From: Enterobacter kobei
GTDB taxonomy: Bacteria > Pseudomonadota > Gammaproteobacteria > Enterobacterales > Enterobacteriaceae
Reading direction: 5' to 3'
Assembly (NCBI RefSeq): GCF_001729765.1
Contig: NZ_CP017181.1
Span: 558,001-622,000, forward strand
Length of the DNA stretch: 64,000 nt
Part shown: piece by piece, positions 25,958 to 35,070 of the stretch
Numbering within the stretch: the stretch's first letter is position 1
Layout: every line of letters begins with the position of its first letter
The notes under the pieces: model-generated
Seen by the model: the letters and a program-made list of their open reading frames with translations, nothing else
The model's database searches: none
What the model was told of the DNA's origin: nothing
Position numbers and translations under genes: made by a program

Positions 25958-26188
25958 ATGTTGAACAGGGTGCTGGGAAGTGCATGGGGGGTACTGCTGC
26001 CGGGCGCCGTGCTTGGCGGTTTGATGTTCGCCGATCTCTCCATTGATGTCTGGAAGACCATTCTTGTGTCGGGATTGCTGGTGACTTCATGCATGATCTG
26101 GCATAAGCAACTACGTCACTTTGTTTTACTGCCATCCGGTATGGCACTGATCGGTGGAATTCTGGTAATACTCATGAGTTTGAAATAA
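25958..26188 (+). CDS. yjjZ: Small membrane protein YjjZ (DUF1435)
   Basis: Small inner-membrane protein of 76 residues with about three hydrophobic segments (WGVLLPGAVLGGLMF, ILVSGLLVTSCMIW, ALIGGILVILM). It corresponds in sequence and position to YjjZ/DUF1435; the function is unknown. The ATG at 25958 follows an AAAGGG ribosome site; a start at 25943 would add five residues, and earlier ones would run through the Fur boxes. Two Fur boxes directly upstream predict expression under iron starvation. Confidence 0.82.
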   Translation: MLNRVLGSAWGVLLPGAVLGGLMFADLSIDVWKTILVSGLLVTSCMIWHKQLRHFVLLPSGMALIGGILVILMSLK

Positions 26189-26230
26189 CAGGGAAAAATA
26201 AGAGGTACAACAGAAGGGATGCAAGATAAT

Positions 26231-26317
26231 TGGTGCGAGGGGGGGGACTCGAACCCCCACATCCGTAAGGACACTAACACCTGAAGCTAGCGCGTCTACC
26301 AATTCCGCCACCTTCGC
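26231..26317 (-). tRNA. leuV/P/Q family: tRNA-Leu (anticodon CAG)
   Basis: An 87-base class II tRNA with encoded CCA, on the minus strand: acceptor GCGAAGG, D-arm GGCGGAATTGGTAGACGC, anticodon loop reading CAG, long variable arm and T-arm GGGTTCGAGTCCC. It is the last of three tandem copies in transcription order and matches the E. coli leuQPV genes at this place beside rsmC. Confidence 0.96.
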
Positions 26318-26349
26318 ACAGTTATCTTACTGATTTGATATCGCCTCGT

Positions 26350-26435
26350 TGGTGCGAGGGGGGGGACTCGAACCCCCACATCCTAAGGACACTAACACCT
26401 GAAGCTAGCGCGTCTACCAATTCCGCCACCTTCGC
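26350..26435 (-). tRNA. leuV/P/Q family: tRNA-Leu (anticodon CAG), variant with shortened variable arm
   Basis: This middle copy is identical to its neighbours in every arm except that one base is missing in the variable-arm loop (reads TCCTAAGGA on the plus strand where the others read TCCGTAAGGA), making it 86 bases. The variable stem is intact, so it should still be functional. Confidence 0.94.
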
Positions 26436-26463
26436 CCAGTGCGAGCAATATCAACGTGATTTA

Positions 26464-26550
26464 TGGTGCGAGGGGGGGGACTCGAACCCCCACATCCGTA
26501 AGGACACTAACACCTGAAGCTAGCGCGTCTACCAATTCCGCCACCTTCGC
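26464..26550 (-). tRNA. leuV/P/Q family: tRNA-Leu (anticodon CAG)
   Basis: First copy of the tandem array in transcription order, 87 bases, identical in sequence to the copy at 26231-26317, with encoded CCA and anticodon CAG. Its promoter lies about 40 bp upstream. Confidence 0.96.
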
Positions 26551-26591
26551 ATACCATCGATACTGTAAAAGTATCGTAACCACGGAGGCGC

Positions 26592-26619
26592 ATTCTAGAT
26601 GTTTTCAGCTTTACGTCAA
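26592..26619 (-). promoter_or_regulatory. Promoter of the tRNA-Leu operon
   Basis: On the minus strand, TTGACG (-35) and TAGAAT (-10) are separated by 16 bp and followed by a GC-rich discriminator (GCGCC). This is the usual form of a growth-rate and ppGpp-controlled stable-RNA promoter. Confidence 0.8.
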
Positions 26620-26674
26620 CAGAAAAGTGCGCACGATTTATTGATCGCTGCAAAAATGGTCGGGAGCGAGGTGC

Positions 26675-26713
26675 CTGTTTGCCGGATAGCGCATGCGCTT
26701 ATCTGGCAAACAG
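26675..26713. repeat. Large palindrome between the tRNA operon and rsmC
   Basis: CTGTTTGCC ... GCGCATGCGC ... GGCAAACAG forms a long, nearly perfect hairpin just after the rsmC stop. It resembles a REP unit and could end rsmC transcription, though a T-run does not follow directly. Confidence 0.55.
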
Positions 26714-26722
26714 AACGGGAGA

Positions 26723-27751
26723 TTACTTTTTGGCCTGACGCGTCATCACGGTGCGATACACCTTAAAGCGGCCGGTCTGGGCGATCACTTCGTGGAAGCC
26801 AAAGGTTTCATCCAGCACTTTCGGATACGCCAGGAAGGCGTTCGCGACAATACGCAGTTCACCGCCACTGTTGAGGTGACGGGTCGCACCACGAATCAGC
26901 GCTTGCGCCGCTTCGAGGCTGGTCTCCATACCGTCGTGGAACGGCGGGTTAGAGATGATCATGTCAAAGCGGCCGGTCACGTCAGAGAAGACGTTGCTGG
27001 CAATAACATCGCCTTCAATGCCGTTTGCCGCAAGCGTTGCACGGCTGGCTTCTACCGCCGGGGCGCTCACATCACACAGGGTTAAACGGACTTTAGGCGA
27101 ATGGCTGGCAAGCACCGTTGAAAGTACGCCCGCGCCGCAGCCCACGTCCAGCACTTTGCCTTTGGTGTGTGGTGTCAGGGTAGAAAGCAGCAGCTTACTG
27201 CCGGTATCCAGCGCATCACGGCTGAACACGCCCGGCAGGGTTTTGATGGTCAGGCCGTCAAGCTGATACTCGTCCCAGTAGGTGTTAGCATCGAATTCTG
27301 TCTGTTTTTCCAGACGACCATGGTACAGACCGCAGCGACGCGCACTGTCGACTTTATTCAGTGGCGCATAGCCTTCCAGCATCTGTTCAGCACTGCGCAC
27401 GCCGCTGCGGTTCTCACCGACAACGAAAATGTCGCAACCCACCGGCAGCAGGGAGAGCAGGTTCATCAGCTGAAACTGGGCTTCCGGCTTGTTCTTCGGC
27501 CAGTAGTAGATCAGCGTATCGCAGTCAGCAATATCGCGCTGCTCCGCCACCAGGCTAAAGCGCGCGCGCTCGCCCATCTGACGGCTCAGCACCTGCCAGT
27601 GGTGGTAGTATTGGGTATGGGCACGGCTTTCAGCACAGTCGAAACGCGCAGGCAGATCATCCTGCATATCTCCGGCAAACAGAATACGGCTTTCTTCGAA
27701 ATCATCACTGTGACGCAGCAAGACTTCACTTGCCGGGGTAAATGCAGACAT
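26723..27751 (-). CDS. rsmC: 16S rRNA (guanine-1207-N2)-methyltransferase
   Basis: Methylates G1207 of 16S rRNA in the 30S subunit using S-adenosylmethionine. The 342 residues form two methyltransferase-like domains: a degenerate N-terminal one and a catalytic C-terminal one with the SAM motif [11 protein letters not shown] (about residue 200) and the amino-methyltransferase signature ISNPPFHDG (about 265). It matches E. coli RsmC in full. It is leftward and monocistronic, divergent from holD. Confidence 0.97.
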   Translation of the reverse strand: MSAFTPASEVLLRHSDDFEESRILFAGDMQDDLPARFDCAESRAHTQYYHHWQVLSRQMGERARFSLVAEQRDIADCDTLIYYWPKNKPEAQFQLMNLLSLLPVGCDIFVVGENRSGVRSAEQMLEGYAPLNKVDSARRCGLYHGRLEKQTEFDANTYWDEYQLDGLTIKTLPGVFSRDALDTGSKLLLSTLTPHTKGKVLDVGCGAGVLSTVLASHSPKVRLTLCDVSAPAVEASRATLAANGIEGDVIASNVFSDVTGRFDMIISNPPFHDGMETSLEAAQALIRGATRHLNSGGELRIVANAFLAYPKVLDETFGFHEVIAQTGRFKVYRTVMTRQAKK

Positions 27752-27853
27752 GAATTGTTCCTCAATAAACTCAGGCGGGGATTATAGTAGGTAGATGGCG
27801 CACTTTCGACACATTTGCTATATTTGCGCGCCTGAGAGACAGGAGTTTTCGCT

Positions 27854-28267
27854 ATGACATCCCGACGAGACTGGCAGTTGCAGCAGCTGGGCATCACCCA
27901 GTGGGCCTTGCGTCGCCCGACGGCGTTGCAGGGCGAAATCGCTATCTCCATCCCGGCGCACGTCAGGCTGGTGATGGTGGCGGAAGAACTGCCTGCCCTG
28001 AATGAACCCCTGATTGGTGATGTCCTTCGCAGCCTGAAGCTGACTTCCGACCAGGTTTTACAGCTGACGCCGGAACGGGTGGCAATGCTTCCTCCTGAGA
28101 GTCGGTGTAACAGCTGGCGCATCGGAGAGACGACCGACATCTCTCTTCAGGGGAGCCAGATCTGCTCGCCAGCGCTGGACGAACTGAAAGCCAACCCAAA
28201 AGCGCGCAGCGCGCTATGGCAACAAATCTGCGAATATGAACACGATTTCTTCCCTCACGACGCCTGA
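27854..28267 (+). CDS. holD: DNA polymerase III psi subunit
   Basis: The psi subunit bridges the clamp-loader complex to chi and thus to SSB. It has 137 residues with the conserved N-terminal MTSRRDWQLQQLGITQW segment that binds the clamp loader. The ribosome site CAGGAG precedes the ATG. Its last 32 bp overlap rimI, as in E. coli, suggesting coupled translation. Confidence 0.95.
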   Translation: MTSRRDWQLQQLGITQWALRRPTALQGEIAISIPAHVRLVMVAEELPALNEPLIGDVLRSLKLTSDQVLQLTPERVAMLPPESRCNSWRIGETTDISLQGSQICSPALDELKANPKARSALWQQICEYEHDFFPHDA

Positions 28268-28679
28268 CCTGACCACCGCGTTCGCGATTGAAACACGCGC
28301 CCACGCGTTTCCGTGGAGCGAAAAAACGTTCGCCAGCAACCAGGGCGATCGGTACCTCAACTACCGGCTGGACGTTGACGGCACTATGGCGGCGTTTGCC
28401 ATAACGCAGGTCGTCCTTGATGAGGCGACGCTGTTTAACATCGCGGTTGACCCTGCGTTTCAGCGCCGGGGACTGGGAAGAGAACTGCTTGAGCATCTCA
28501 TTCGTGAGCTCGAAACCCGTGACGTTTTTACCCTCTGGCTGGAGGTGCGCGCGTCGAATGTCGCCGCCATCGCGCTCTATGAAAGCTTAGGCTTTAACGA
28601 GGCGACAATCCGCCGTAACTACTACCCCACCGCAGAGGGACGTGAAGACGCCATTATTATGGCTCTGCCAATTGGATAA
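28236..28679 (+). CDS. rimI: Ribosomal protein bS18 alanine N-acetyltransferase
   Basis: GNAT enzyme that acetylates the N-terminal alanine of ribosomal protein S18. It has 147 residues with the acetyl-CoA motif [10 protein letters not shown] (about residues 75-84) and the C-terminal [13 protein letters not shown] motif followed by RRNYYPT. The start lies inside the end of holD. It is second in the rightward holD-rimI-yjjG series. Confidence 0.96.
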   Translation: MNTISSLTTPDLTTAFAIETRAHAFPWSEKTFASNQGDRYLNYRLDVDGTMAAFAITQVVLDEATLFNIAVDPAFQRRGLGRELLEHLIRELETRDVFTLWLEVRASNVAAIALYESLGFNEATIRRNYYPTAEGREDAIIMALPIG

Positions 28680-28698
28680 CAAAGATAAGGTTGTAACG

Positions 28699-29376
28699 AT
28701 GAAATGGGACTGGATTTTCTTTGATGCCGACGAAACGCTGTTTACCTTTGACGCGTTCGGCGGCCTACAGCGGATGTTTCTCGACTATAGCGTGACCTTC
28801 ACCGCTGAAGATTTTCAGGACTATCAGGCGGTGAACAAGCCGCTGTGGGTGGATTATCAGAACGGCGCCATCACCGCGTTACAACTCCAGCACCAGCGTT
28901 TTGACGCGTGGGCGGAACGCTTAAACGTCAGTCCGGGCTCGCTGAACGAAGCTTTTCTCAATGCGATGGCAGAGATTTGCTCCCCACTGCCGGGCGCGGT
29001 TTCCCTGCTGGATTCTCTCAAAGGTAAAGCGAAGCTTGGGATCATCACCAACGGCTTTACCGCGCTGCAGCAGATCCGCCTTGAACGCACCGGCCTGCGC
29101 GATCATTTTGACGCGCTGGTGATCTCCGAAGAGGTGGGTGTGCCGAAGCCGGATCCGCGAATTTTTGATTATGCCCTGGCGCAAGCCGGAAATCCTGACC
29201 GCGACCGCGTGCTGATGGTAGGGGATACCGCAGAGTCTGATATTCTGGGGGGTATGAACTCCGGTCTGTCGACTGTCTGGCTGAATGCGCATGGCCGCGT
29301 GAAGCCTGAAGGCATTGAGCCGACCTGGACCGTCACGTCGTTGAACGAACTGGAGCAACTCCTGTGTAAACAATGA
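28699..29376 (+). CDS. yjjG: HAD-family pyrimidine nucleotidase YjjG
   Basis: House-cleaning 5'-nucleotidase that in E. coli dephosphorylates dUMP, dTMP and non-canonical pyrimidine nucleotides. It has 225 residues with HAD motif [10 protein letters not shown] (residues 6-14), motif II IITNGFT, motif III lysine in [11 protein letters not shown] and motif [12 protein letters not shown] chose the ATG at 28699 because it gives the family N-terminus and follows an AAGG site 19 bp after rimI. Confidence 0.95.
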   Translation: MKWDWIFFDADETLFTFDAFGGLQRMFLDYSVTFTAEDFQDYQAVNKPLWVDYQNGAITALQLQHQRFDAWAERLNVSPGSLNEAFLNAMAEICSPLPGAVSLLDSLKGKAKLGIITNGFTALQQIRLERTGLRDHFDALVISEEVGVPKPDPRIFDYALAQAGNPDRDRVLMVGDTAESDILGGMNSGLSTVWLNAHGRVKPEGIEPTWTVTSLNELEQLLCKQ

Positions 29377-29467
29377 TTGCCTGCCCCCCATTGATGGGTA
29401 AAATAGCCGCAATTTTGTATTCCATGACGCGTGGCGTGCTGCCGCGCTTATAAAAGAAGATTTAATT

Positions 29468-31057
29468 ATGACGTTGTCTCCTTATCTGCAAGAGGTGGCC
29501 AAGCGCCGTACTTTTGCCATTATCTCGCACCCGGATGCCGGTAAAACGACCATCACCGAGAAGGTGTTGCTGTTCGGACAGGCGATCCAGACTGCGGGTA
29601 CCGTTAAAGGCCGTGGCTCCAGCCAGCATGCGAAATCAGACTGGATGGAGATGGAAAAGCAGCGTGGTATTTCGATTACCACCTCCGTGATGCAGTTCCC
29701 GTATCACGACTGCCTGGTGAACCTGCTGGACACCCCGGGCCACGAAGACTTCTCCGAAGATACCTACCGTACACTGACGGCAGTGGACTGCTGCCTGATG
29801 GTGATCGACGCCGCGAAAGGGGTAGAAGATCGTACCCGTAAGCTGATGGAAGTTACCCGTCTGCGCGATACGCCGATCCTCACCTTTATGAACAAACTCG
29901 ACCGTGACATCCGTGACCCGATGGAGTTAATGGATGAAGTGGAAAACGAGCTGAAGATCGCCTGTGCGCCAATCACCTGGCCTATTGGCTGCGGTAAGCT
30001 GTTTAAAGGGGTGTATCACCTCTATAAAGACGAAACTTACCTGTATCAAACCGGTAAAGGGCACACCATTCAGGAAGTGCGCATTGTGAAAGGTCTGGAC
30101 AACCCGGATCTGGACGCTGCGGTCGGTGAAGAGCTTGCCGCGCAGCTGCGCGATGAGCTGGAGCTGGTGAAAGGTGCCTCGCATGAGTTCGACAAAGAAC
30201 TGTTCCTGAGCGGTGAAATTACCCCGGTGTTCTTTGGTACCGCGCTCGGTAACTTTGGCGTAGACCATATGCTCGACGGTCTGGTGGAGTGGGCGCCACA
30301 GCCGATGCCACGCAAAACCGACACCCGTGAAGTGGAAGCGAAAGAAGAGAAATTCACCGGCTTCGTCTTCAAGATTCAGGCTAACATGGACCCGAAACAC
30401 CGTGACCGCGTCGCCTTTATGCGCGTCGTGTCCGGTAAGTATGAAAAGGGCATGAAGCTGCGCCAGGTGCGTATTGGTAAAGATGTGGTGATCTCCGACG
30501 CGCTGACCTTTATGGCGGGTGACCGCTCGCACGTTGAAGAAGCGTATCCGGGTGACATCATCGGTCTGCACAACCACGGTACGATCCAGATCGGCGATAC
30601 GTTCACTCAGGGTGAAATGATGAAGTTCACGGGTATCCCGAACTTCGCCCCTGAGCTGTTCCGTCGTATTCGCCTGCGCGATCCACTGAAGCAGAAACAG
30701 CTGCTGAAAGGTCTGGTTCAGCTCTCTGAAGAGGGGGCGGTGCAGGTCTTCCGTCCTATCGCCAACAACGATCTGATCGTCGGTGCGGTCGGCGTACTGC
30801 AGTTCGACGTTGTCGTTGCGCGTCTGAAAAGCGAATACAACGTGGAAGCGATTTACGAATCGGTGAACGTGGCGACGGCGCGCTGGGTTGAGTGTTCTGA
30901 CGTGAAGAAATTCGAAGAATTTAAGCGTAAGAACGAAGTACAACTGGCGCTGGATGGCGGCGATAACCTGACCTATATTGCCCCAACCATGGTGAACCTG
31001 AACCTGACGCAGGAGCGTTATCCTGACGTTCAGTTCCGCAAAACGCGCGAACACTAA
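29468..31057 (+). CDS. prfC: Peptide chain release factor RF3
   Basis: GTPase that removes RF1/RF2 from the ribosome after termination. It has 529 residues, like E. coli RF3. G-domain motifs are G1 SHPDAGKTT (residues 20-28), the switch I region with [10 protein letters not shown]3 DTPGHEDF and G4 NKLD, followed by EF-Tu-like beta-barrel and C-terminal domains. It has its own ribosome site and is followed by a strong terminator. Confidence 0.98.
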   Translation: MTLSPYLQEVAKRRTFAIISHPDAGKTTITEKVLLFGQAIQTAGTVKGRGSSQHAKSDWMEMEKQRGISITTSVMQFPYHDCLVNLLDTPGHEDFSEDTYRTLTAVDCCLMVIDAAKGVEDRTRKLMEVTRLRDTPILTFMNKLDRDIRDPMELMDEVENELKIACAPITWPIGCGKLFKGVYHLYKDETYLYQTGKGHTIQEVRIVKGLDNPDLDAAVGEELAAQLRDELELVKGASHEFDKELFLSGEITPVFFGTALGNFGVDHMLDGLVEWAPQPMPRKTDTREVEAKEEKFTGFVFKIQANMDPKHRDRVAFMRVVSGKYEKGMKLRQVRIGKDVVISDALTFMAGDRSHVEEAYPGDIIGLHNHGTIQIGDTFTQGEMMKFTGIPNFAPELFRRIRLRDPLKQKQLLKGLVQLSEEGAVQVFRPIANNDLIVGAVGVLQFDVVVARLKSEYNVEAIYESVNVATARWVECSDVKKFEEFKRKNEVQLALDGGDNLTYIAPTMVNLNLTQERYPDVQFRKTREH

Positions 31058-31066
31058 TTCCCTCTC

Positions 31067-31096
31067 AGAGCACGGCACTCGCCGTGCTCTTCTTTA
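31067..31096 (+). terminator. Terminator of prfC
   Basis: Perfect 10-bp stem AGAGCACGGC / GCCGTGCTCT with a 4-base loop, followed by TCTTTATTT. Confidence 0.9.
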
Positions 31097-31198
31097 TTTC
31101 CTGTCTTATTAGTCCCTTGCGGAATGTTCTTAATTCACTGCGTTTTCACGCCTTTTGCCTATTTTTTGCCCAAATCTGAAAGCGGCATTGTGAGAGTG

Positions 31199-31210
31199 AT
31201 CTATATTTAA
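31199..31210 (+). promoter_or_regulatory. Likely osmY promoter -10 region
   Basis: CTATATTTAA about 150 bp upstream of osmY has the form of a -10 box favoured by sigma-S, with no good -35. osmY is a classic stationary-phase and osmotically induced sigma-S gene. The remainder of the 260-bp gap between prfC and osmY shows no gene. Confidence 0.4.
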
Positions 31211-31356
31211 CTCAGTGTTTAGCACCGGGCGTGGATAAATTAACTGTTCAATGCATGGCTTTAGGTTATCCATTTTGCCCGTGTGTTTATTCGCAATATA
31301 TAAAACTACTAAGGAAGTATGTAGCCCGAATAACGGGTCAACACAGGAATACATCG

Positions 31357-31974
31357 ATGAATATGACAAGACTGAAGATTTCTAAAACTCTGCTGGCTGT
31401 AACACTGGGTAGCGTTCTGGTTAGCGGTTCCGCTCTGGCGGAAAGCAGCACCATGGATAAAGCACAGTCCACGGCCGATAGCGCAGGGCAAAAAATCGAT
31501 AGCTCTATGAATAAAGTCGGTAATTTCATGGACGACAGCTCTATCACAGCAAAAGTGAAAGCCGCACTGGTGGATGACGAAGCGATCAAGAGCACCGATA
31601 TTTCCGTTAAAACCGACAAGAAAGTCGTGACGCTGAGTGGCTTTGTGGAAAGCCAGGCCCAGGCCGAACAGGCTGTCAAAGTGGCGAAGGGTGTTGAGGG
31701 TGTCACCTCCGTGAGCGATAAACTGCACGTTCGCGACAGCAAAGACGCTTCAGTGAAAGGTTATGCCGGGGATGCGGCAACCACCAGCGAAATCAAAGCT
31801 AAACTGTTAGCAGATGACATCGTACCGTCCCGTAAGGTGAAAGTGGAAACCACCGATGGCGTGGTTCAGCTTTCCGGTACGGTTGATTCCCAGGCGCAAA
31901 GTGAACGCGCCGAGTCAATTGCGAAAGCGATTGATGGTGTGAAAAGCGTTAAAAACGATCTGAAAACGAAGTAA
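31357..31974 (+). CDS. osmY: Hyperosmotically inducible periplasmic protein OsmY
   Basis: Periplasmic chaperone-like protein of the osmotic and stationary-phase response. It has 205 residues: a signal peptide ([17 protein letters not shown]), then two BON domains at about 55-125 and 135-205, each with the conserved VKVET/ISVKT ... VQLSG/VTLSG pattern. The ATG at 31357 follows CAGGAATAC; an ATG-started frame from 31231 would mask the signal peptide and is rejected. Confidence 0.96.
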   Translation: MNMTRLKISKTLLAVTLGSVLVSGSALAESSTMDKAQSTADSAGQKIDSSMNKVGNFMDDSSITAKVKAALVDDEAIKSTDISVKTDKKVVTLSGFVESQAQAEQAVKVAKGVEGVTSVSDKLHVRDSKDASVKGYAGDAATTSEIKAKLLADDIVPSRKVKVETTDGVVQLSGTVDSQAQSERAESIAKAIDGVKSVKNDLKTK

Positions 31975-32101
31975 ATCTGGACCAGTCGCCCGCCAGGCTC
32001 AACCCTGCGGGCGAAATAAGAACGACTCTGGAAAAACGCCGGTGAGTGACCTGAGCGCTCACGTTTAGCGGCCGACATTAACTATGGTAAAGGAGAAGCT
32101 T

Positions 32102-32263
32102 ATGTTTCGTTGGGGCATTATATTTCTGGTTATCGCGTTAATTGCCGCCGCATTGGGCTTTGGTGGACTGGCAGGTACAGCGGCATGGGCAGCTAAAATT
32201 GTCTTTGTTGTGGGTATTATTCTGTTCCTGGTCAGCCTGTTTACAGGGCGTCGACGTCCATAG
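32102..32263 (+). CDS. ytjA: Small membrane protein YtjA (DUF1328)
   Basis: A 53-residue protein with two hydrophobic segments ([15 protein letters not shown] and [15 protein letters not shown]) around a Gly/Ala-rich turn and a basic tail GRRRP. It matches the DUF1328 protein found after osmY in enterobacteria; its function is not established. A strong AAGGAG ribosome site precedes the ATG. It lies 127 bp downstream of osmY and may share its transcript. Confidence 0.92.
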   Translation: MFRWGIIFLVIALIAAALGFGGLAGTAAWAAKIVFVVGIILFLVSLFTGRRRP

Positions 32264-32290
32264 CAAACGCAATATTCCATCAACAAAATA

Positions 32291-32320
32291 AAGCCAGTCA
32301 CCGCGACTGGCTTTTTCTTA
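32291..32320 (+). terminator. Terminator after ytjA
   Basis: Perfect 10-bp stem AAAGCCAGTC / GACTGGCTTT with a 5-base loop and a following T-run (TTTTTCTT). Confidence 0.92.
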
Positions 32321-32383
32321 TTTGCGTTACAGGTCGGGTGCGTTACTGTGGTGTTATAAAATAATCAAAACAGGAAAGCAGAG

Positions 32384-33436
32384 GTGGGGCAACGAATTCC
32401 CGTTACGCTCGGCAATATTGCGCCGCTGACGTTAAAACCGTTTCGCGCGGGTCAACTCGCACTGGTCTGTGAGGGCGGTGGGCAGCGCGGCATTTTCACC
32501 GCTGGCGTGCTGGATGAGTTTATGCGCGCGCAGTTCAACCCGTTTGATCTCTACTTTGGCACGTCTGCCGGGGCGCAGAATCTCTCAGCCTATGTCTGCA
32601 ACCAGCCTGGCTACGCGCGAAAAGTGATTATGCGCTACACCACGGCGAAAGAATTTTTTAACCCGGTGCGCTTTGTGCGCGGCGGCAACCTGATCGATCT
32701 CGACTGGCTGCTGGAGTCGACCTCCAGCCAGATGCCGCTGGCAATGGACACGGCGGCCCGTCTGTTTGATAGCGGAAAAGAGTTTTGGATGTGCGCCAGT
32801 CGGGGGGATGACTATTCCCCGGGCTATTTCTCTCCGCAGAAGGAGAACTGGCTGGACATCATCCGCGCCTCCAGCGCCATTCCCGGTTTTTATCGTACCG
32901 GTGCCCTGCTGGACGGGATCAGCTATCTGGACGGCGGGATCAGTGACGCGGTACCGGTGCAGGAAGCCGCCCGTCGCGGTGCGAAAACGATCGTGGTGAT
33001 CCGTACCGTGCCGTCGCAAATGTACTATACACCGCAGTGGTTTAAGCGGATGGAGCGCTGGTTGGGTGACAGCAGCCTGCAACCGCTGGTGAACATCGCG
33101 AAGCAGCATGAAACCACCTACGGCGCGATGCAGCGTTTCATTGAAAAACCGCCGGGTAAGCTGCGAATTTTCGAAATCTATCCTCCTAAGCCATTGATCA
33201 GCATGGCGCTGGGCAGCCGCGTCCCTGCGCTGCGCATGGACTACAAAACGGGGCGGCTGTGCGGACGCTACTTCCTGGCGACGGTCGGTAAGATGCTGGC
33301 GGAGCAACCGCCTCTGCATCGGCATAAACCCATCATTACGCCCCCTGCAATTGTCGCCAACGACGCCCTGACGATGCCGCTGGTGGACATTCCACAGGCG
33401 AATGACGCTTTATTAGATAACGAGGATCTGGCGTGA
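32384..33436 (+). CDS. yjjU: Patatin-like phospholipase family protein YjjU
   Basis: Predicted acyl hydrolase of the patatin family, 350 residues. The oxyanion loop GGGQRG (31-36), nucleophile motif GTSAG (Ser61) and the catalytic Asp in LDGGISDAVP are all present, so the Ser-Asp dyad is intact. The start is GTG with GAGG close upstream. Its stop overlaps the GTG start of yjjV, as in E. coli. The natural lipid substrate is unknown. Confidence 0.93.
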   Translation: MGQRIPVTLGNIAPLTLKPFRAGQLALVCEGGGQRGIFTAGVLDEFMRAQFNPFDLYFGTSAGAQNLSAYVCNQPGYARKVIMRYTTAKEFFNPVRFVRGGNLIDLDWLLESTSSQMPLAMDTAARLFDSGKEFWMCASRGDDYSPGYFSPQKENWLDIIRASSAIPGFYRTGALLDGISYLDGGISDAVPVQEAARRGAKTIVVIRTVPSQMYYTPQWFKRMERWLGDSSLQPLVNIAKQHETTYGAMQRFIEKPPGKLRIFEIYPPKPLISMALGSRVPALRMDYKTGRLCGRYFLATVGKMLAEQPPLHRHKPIITPPAIVANDALTMPLVDIPQANDALLDNEDLA

Positions 33437-34215
33437 CGCACCGCTTTGTTGATACCCACTGCCACTTTGATTTTCCGCCGTTTACGGGAAATGAGGCGCA
33501 AAGTATTGCGAAAGCCGCTGAGGCAGGCGTTCAGGCGATCGTTGTACCGTCGGTAGAAGCGGCTGATTTTTCGCGTGTGCTGACGCTCTCCACGCGTTAC
33601 CCCGCTCTCTATGCTGCGCTCGGCCTGCATCCGATAGTGATTGAGCGCCACCTTGATGAGCATATTGAGGCACTTGATGAAGCCCTGCAGACCGCAGGAG
33701 ACAAACTTGTCGCTATCGGCGAGATCGGGCTCGATCTCTATCGTGAGGATCCTCGGTTTGAACGCCAGCAGACGATCCTCGACGCGCAGCTTCGGCTGGC
33801 TAAGCGTCACGACCTGCCGGTGATCCTCCATTCAAGACGCACGCACGATAAGCTGGCGATGCACCTGAAACGCATCGCTCTACCGCGTAGCGGCGTGGTG
33901 CATGGTTTTTCCGGCAGCCTGCAGCAGGCGCAGCGTTTTATCGAGCTGGGCTATAAAATTGGCGTGGGGGGCACCATTACCTATCCGCGTGCCAGTAAAA
34001 CCCGCGATGTGATGGCACAGTTGCCACTCTCTGCGCTGCTACTGGAAACGGATGCCCCGGATATGCCGCTGAGTGGTTTTCAGGGCCAGCCGAATCGTCC
34101 GGAGCAGGCTGCGCGCGTGTTTACCACCCTGTGTGAGCTGCGAACGGAGCCTGAAGAGGTGATTGCCGATGCGTTACTGGAAAATACGCGTGCGGTATTT
34201 GGCATCACGCTATAG
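33433..34215 (+). CDS. yjjV: TatD-family metal-dependent hydrolase YjjV
   Basis: Predicted metal-dependent DNase/hydrolase of 260 residues. Metal ligands of the TatD TIM barrel are visible: HCHFD near the N-terminus (DTHCHFD), Glu in IGEIGLD, His in VILHSR and VHGFSG, and Asp in LLETDAPD. Translation starts at a GTG overlapping the yjjU stop (GTGA). Its 3' end overlaps that of convergent yjjW by 6 bp. Confidence 0.93.
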   Translation: MTHRFVDTHCHFDFPPFTGNEAQSIAKAAEAGVQAIVVPSVEAADFSRVLTLSTRYPALYAALGLHPIVIERHLDEHIEALDEALQTAGDKLVAIGEIGLDLYREDPRFERQQTILDAQLRLAKRHDLPVILHSRRTHDKLAMHLKRIALPRSGVVHGFSGSLQQAQRFIELGYKIGVGGTITYPRASKTRDVMAQLPLSALLLETDAPDMPLSGFQGQPNRPEQAARVFTTLCELRTEPEEVIADALLENTRAVFGITL

Positions 34216-35070
34216 GTAAAGTGCCGGACGAATCACCGTTATCTTCTGTTTTTCCAGTGCCTGCGCCAGCGGTTCAATGTCCTCCGGCGTGGCGCTGCGC
34301 CATGACGCCGCCTCACCGTAAACCCCATGCGCATGAAACGCGTTAATACGCACTGGAACATTCCCAAGCCCGCGGATAAACGTGGTCAGCGGCTTAAGAT
34401 GTTCCAGATAATCGCACTGCTCCGGGATAACCAGCAAGCGCAGTTCCGTCAAACGGTGGCGATCGGCAAGCCAGCGAATGCTCTGTTTAATCAGCGGGTT
34501 TTCGCGCCCGGTCAGGAAACGGTGATGCGCGTTTCCCCATGCCTTGAGATCCAGCATCGCCCCATCCAGTACCGGCAGCAGTTTCTCCCAGCCGGTTTCG
34601 CTTAGCAGCCCGTTGCTGTCCACCAGGCAGGTTAAATGCTGCAGTTCAGGATCGGTTTTGATTGCGCTAAAAAGGGCGATTAAAAACGGCAGCTGTGTTG
34701 TAGCCTCGCCGCCGCTGACGGTAACGCCCTCAATAAAGGGGGCAGCTTTTCGGATCTGCGTGAGGATCTCCTCCACGCTCAGGCGGTGCGCCATGGGCGT
34801 GGACTGCTGCGGGCAAAGATGAAGGCAGGTATCACACTGCTGGCAATGACTCTCCTGCCACCATACGCGTCCGGCCTGAATGTTGAGTGCATCATGAGGG
34901 CAGTGGGGCACGCAGTCGCCGCAGTCGTTGCAGCGCCCGATGGTCCATGGGTTGTGGCAGGTTTTACAGCGCAGGTTGCAGCCCTGCAGGAACAGGGCCA
35001 GGCGACTGCCCGGCCCGTCCACGCAGGAAAAAGGAATGACCTGACTAACTAAAGCGCATCTGTTGTTCAT
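34210..35070 (-). CDS. yjjW: Glycyl-radical-enzyme activating protein YjjW
   Basis: Radical-SAM activase predicted to install the glycyl radical on YjjI. It has 286 residues: the radical-SAM cluster Cys31-x3-Cys35-x2-Cys38 (CNLRCKTC), then two ferredoxin-like [4Fe-4S] motifs ([24 protein letters not shown]), and the [14 protein letters not shown]-binding strand. It is translated from within the last 26 bp of yjjI, so enzyme and activase are coupled. Confidence 0.94.
   Translation of the reverse strand: MNNRCALVSQVIPFSCVDGPGSRLALFLQGCNLRCKTCHNPWTIGRCNDCGDCVPHCPHDALNIQAGRVWWQESHCQQCDTCLHLCPQQSTPMAHRLSVEEILTQIRKAAPFIEGVTVSGGEATTQLPFLIALFSAIKTDPELQHLTCLVDSNGLLSETGWEKLLPVLDGAMLDLKAWGNAHHRFLTGRENPLIKQSIRWLADRHRLTELRLLVIPEQCDYLEHLKPLTTFIRGLGNVPVRINAFHAHGVYGEAASWRSATPEDIEPLAQALEKQKITVIRPALYL

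Noticed and set aside
26231..26550. Three near-identical 86-87 bp units with about 30-bp spacers, resembling a CRISPR array
   Set aside because: Each unit folds as a complete leucine tRNA with CCA end and they lie behind a stable-RNA promoter; the spacing is that of a tRNA operon.
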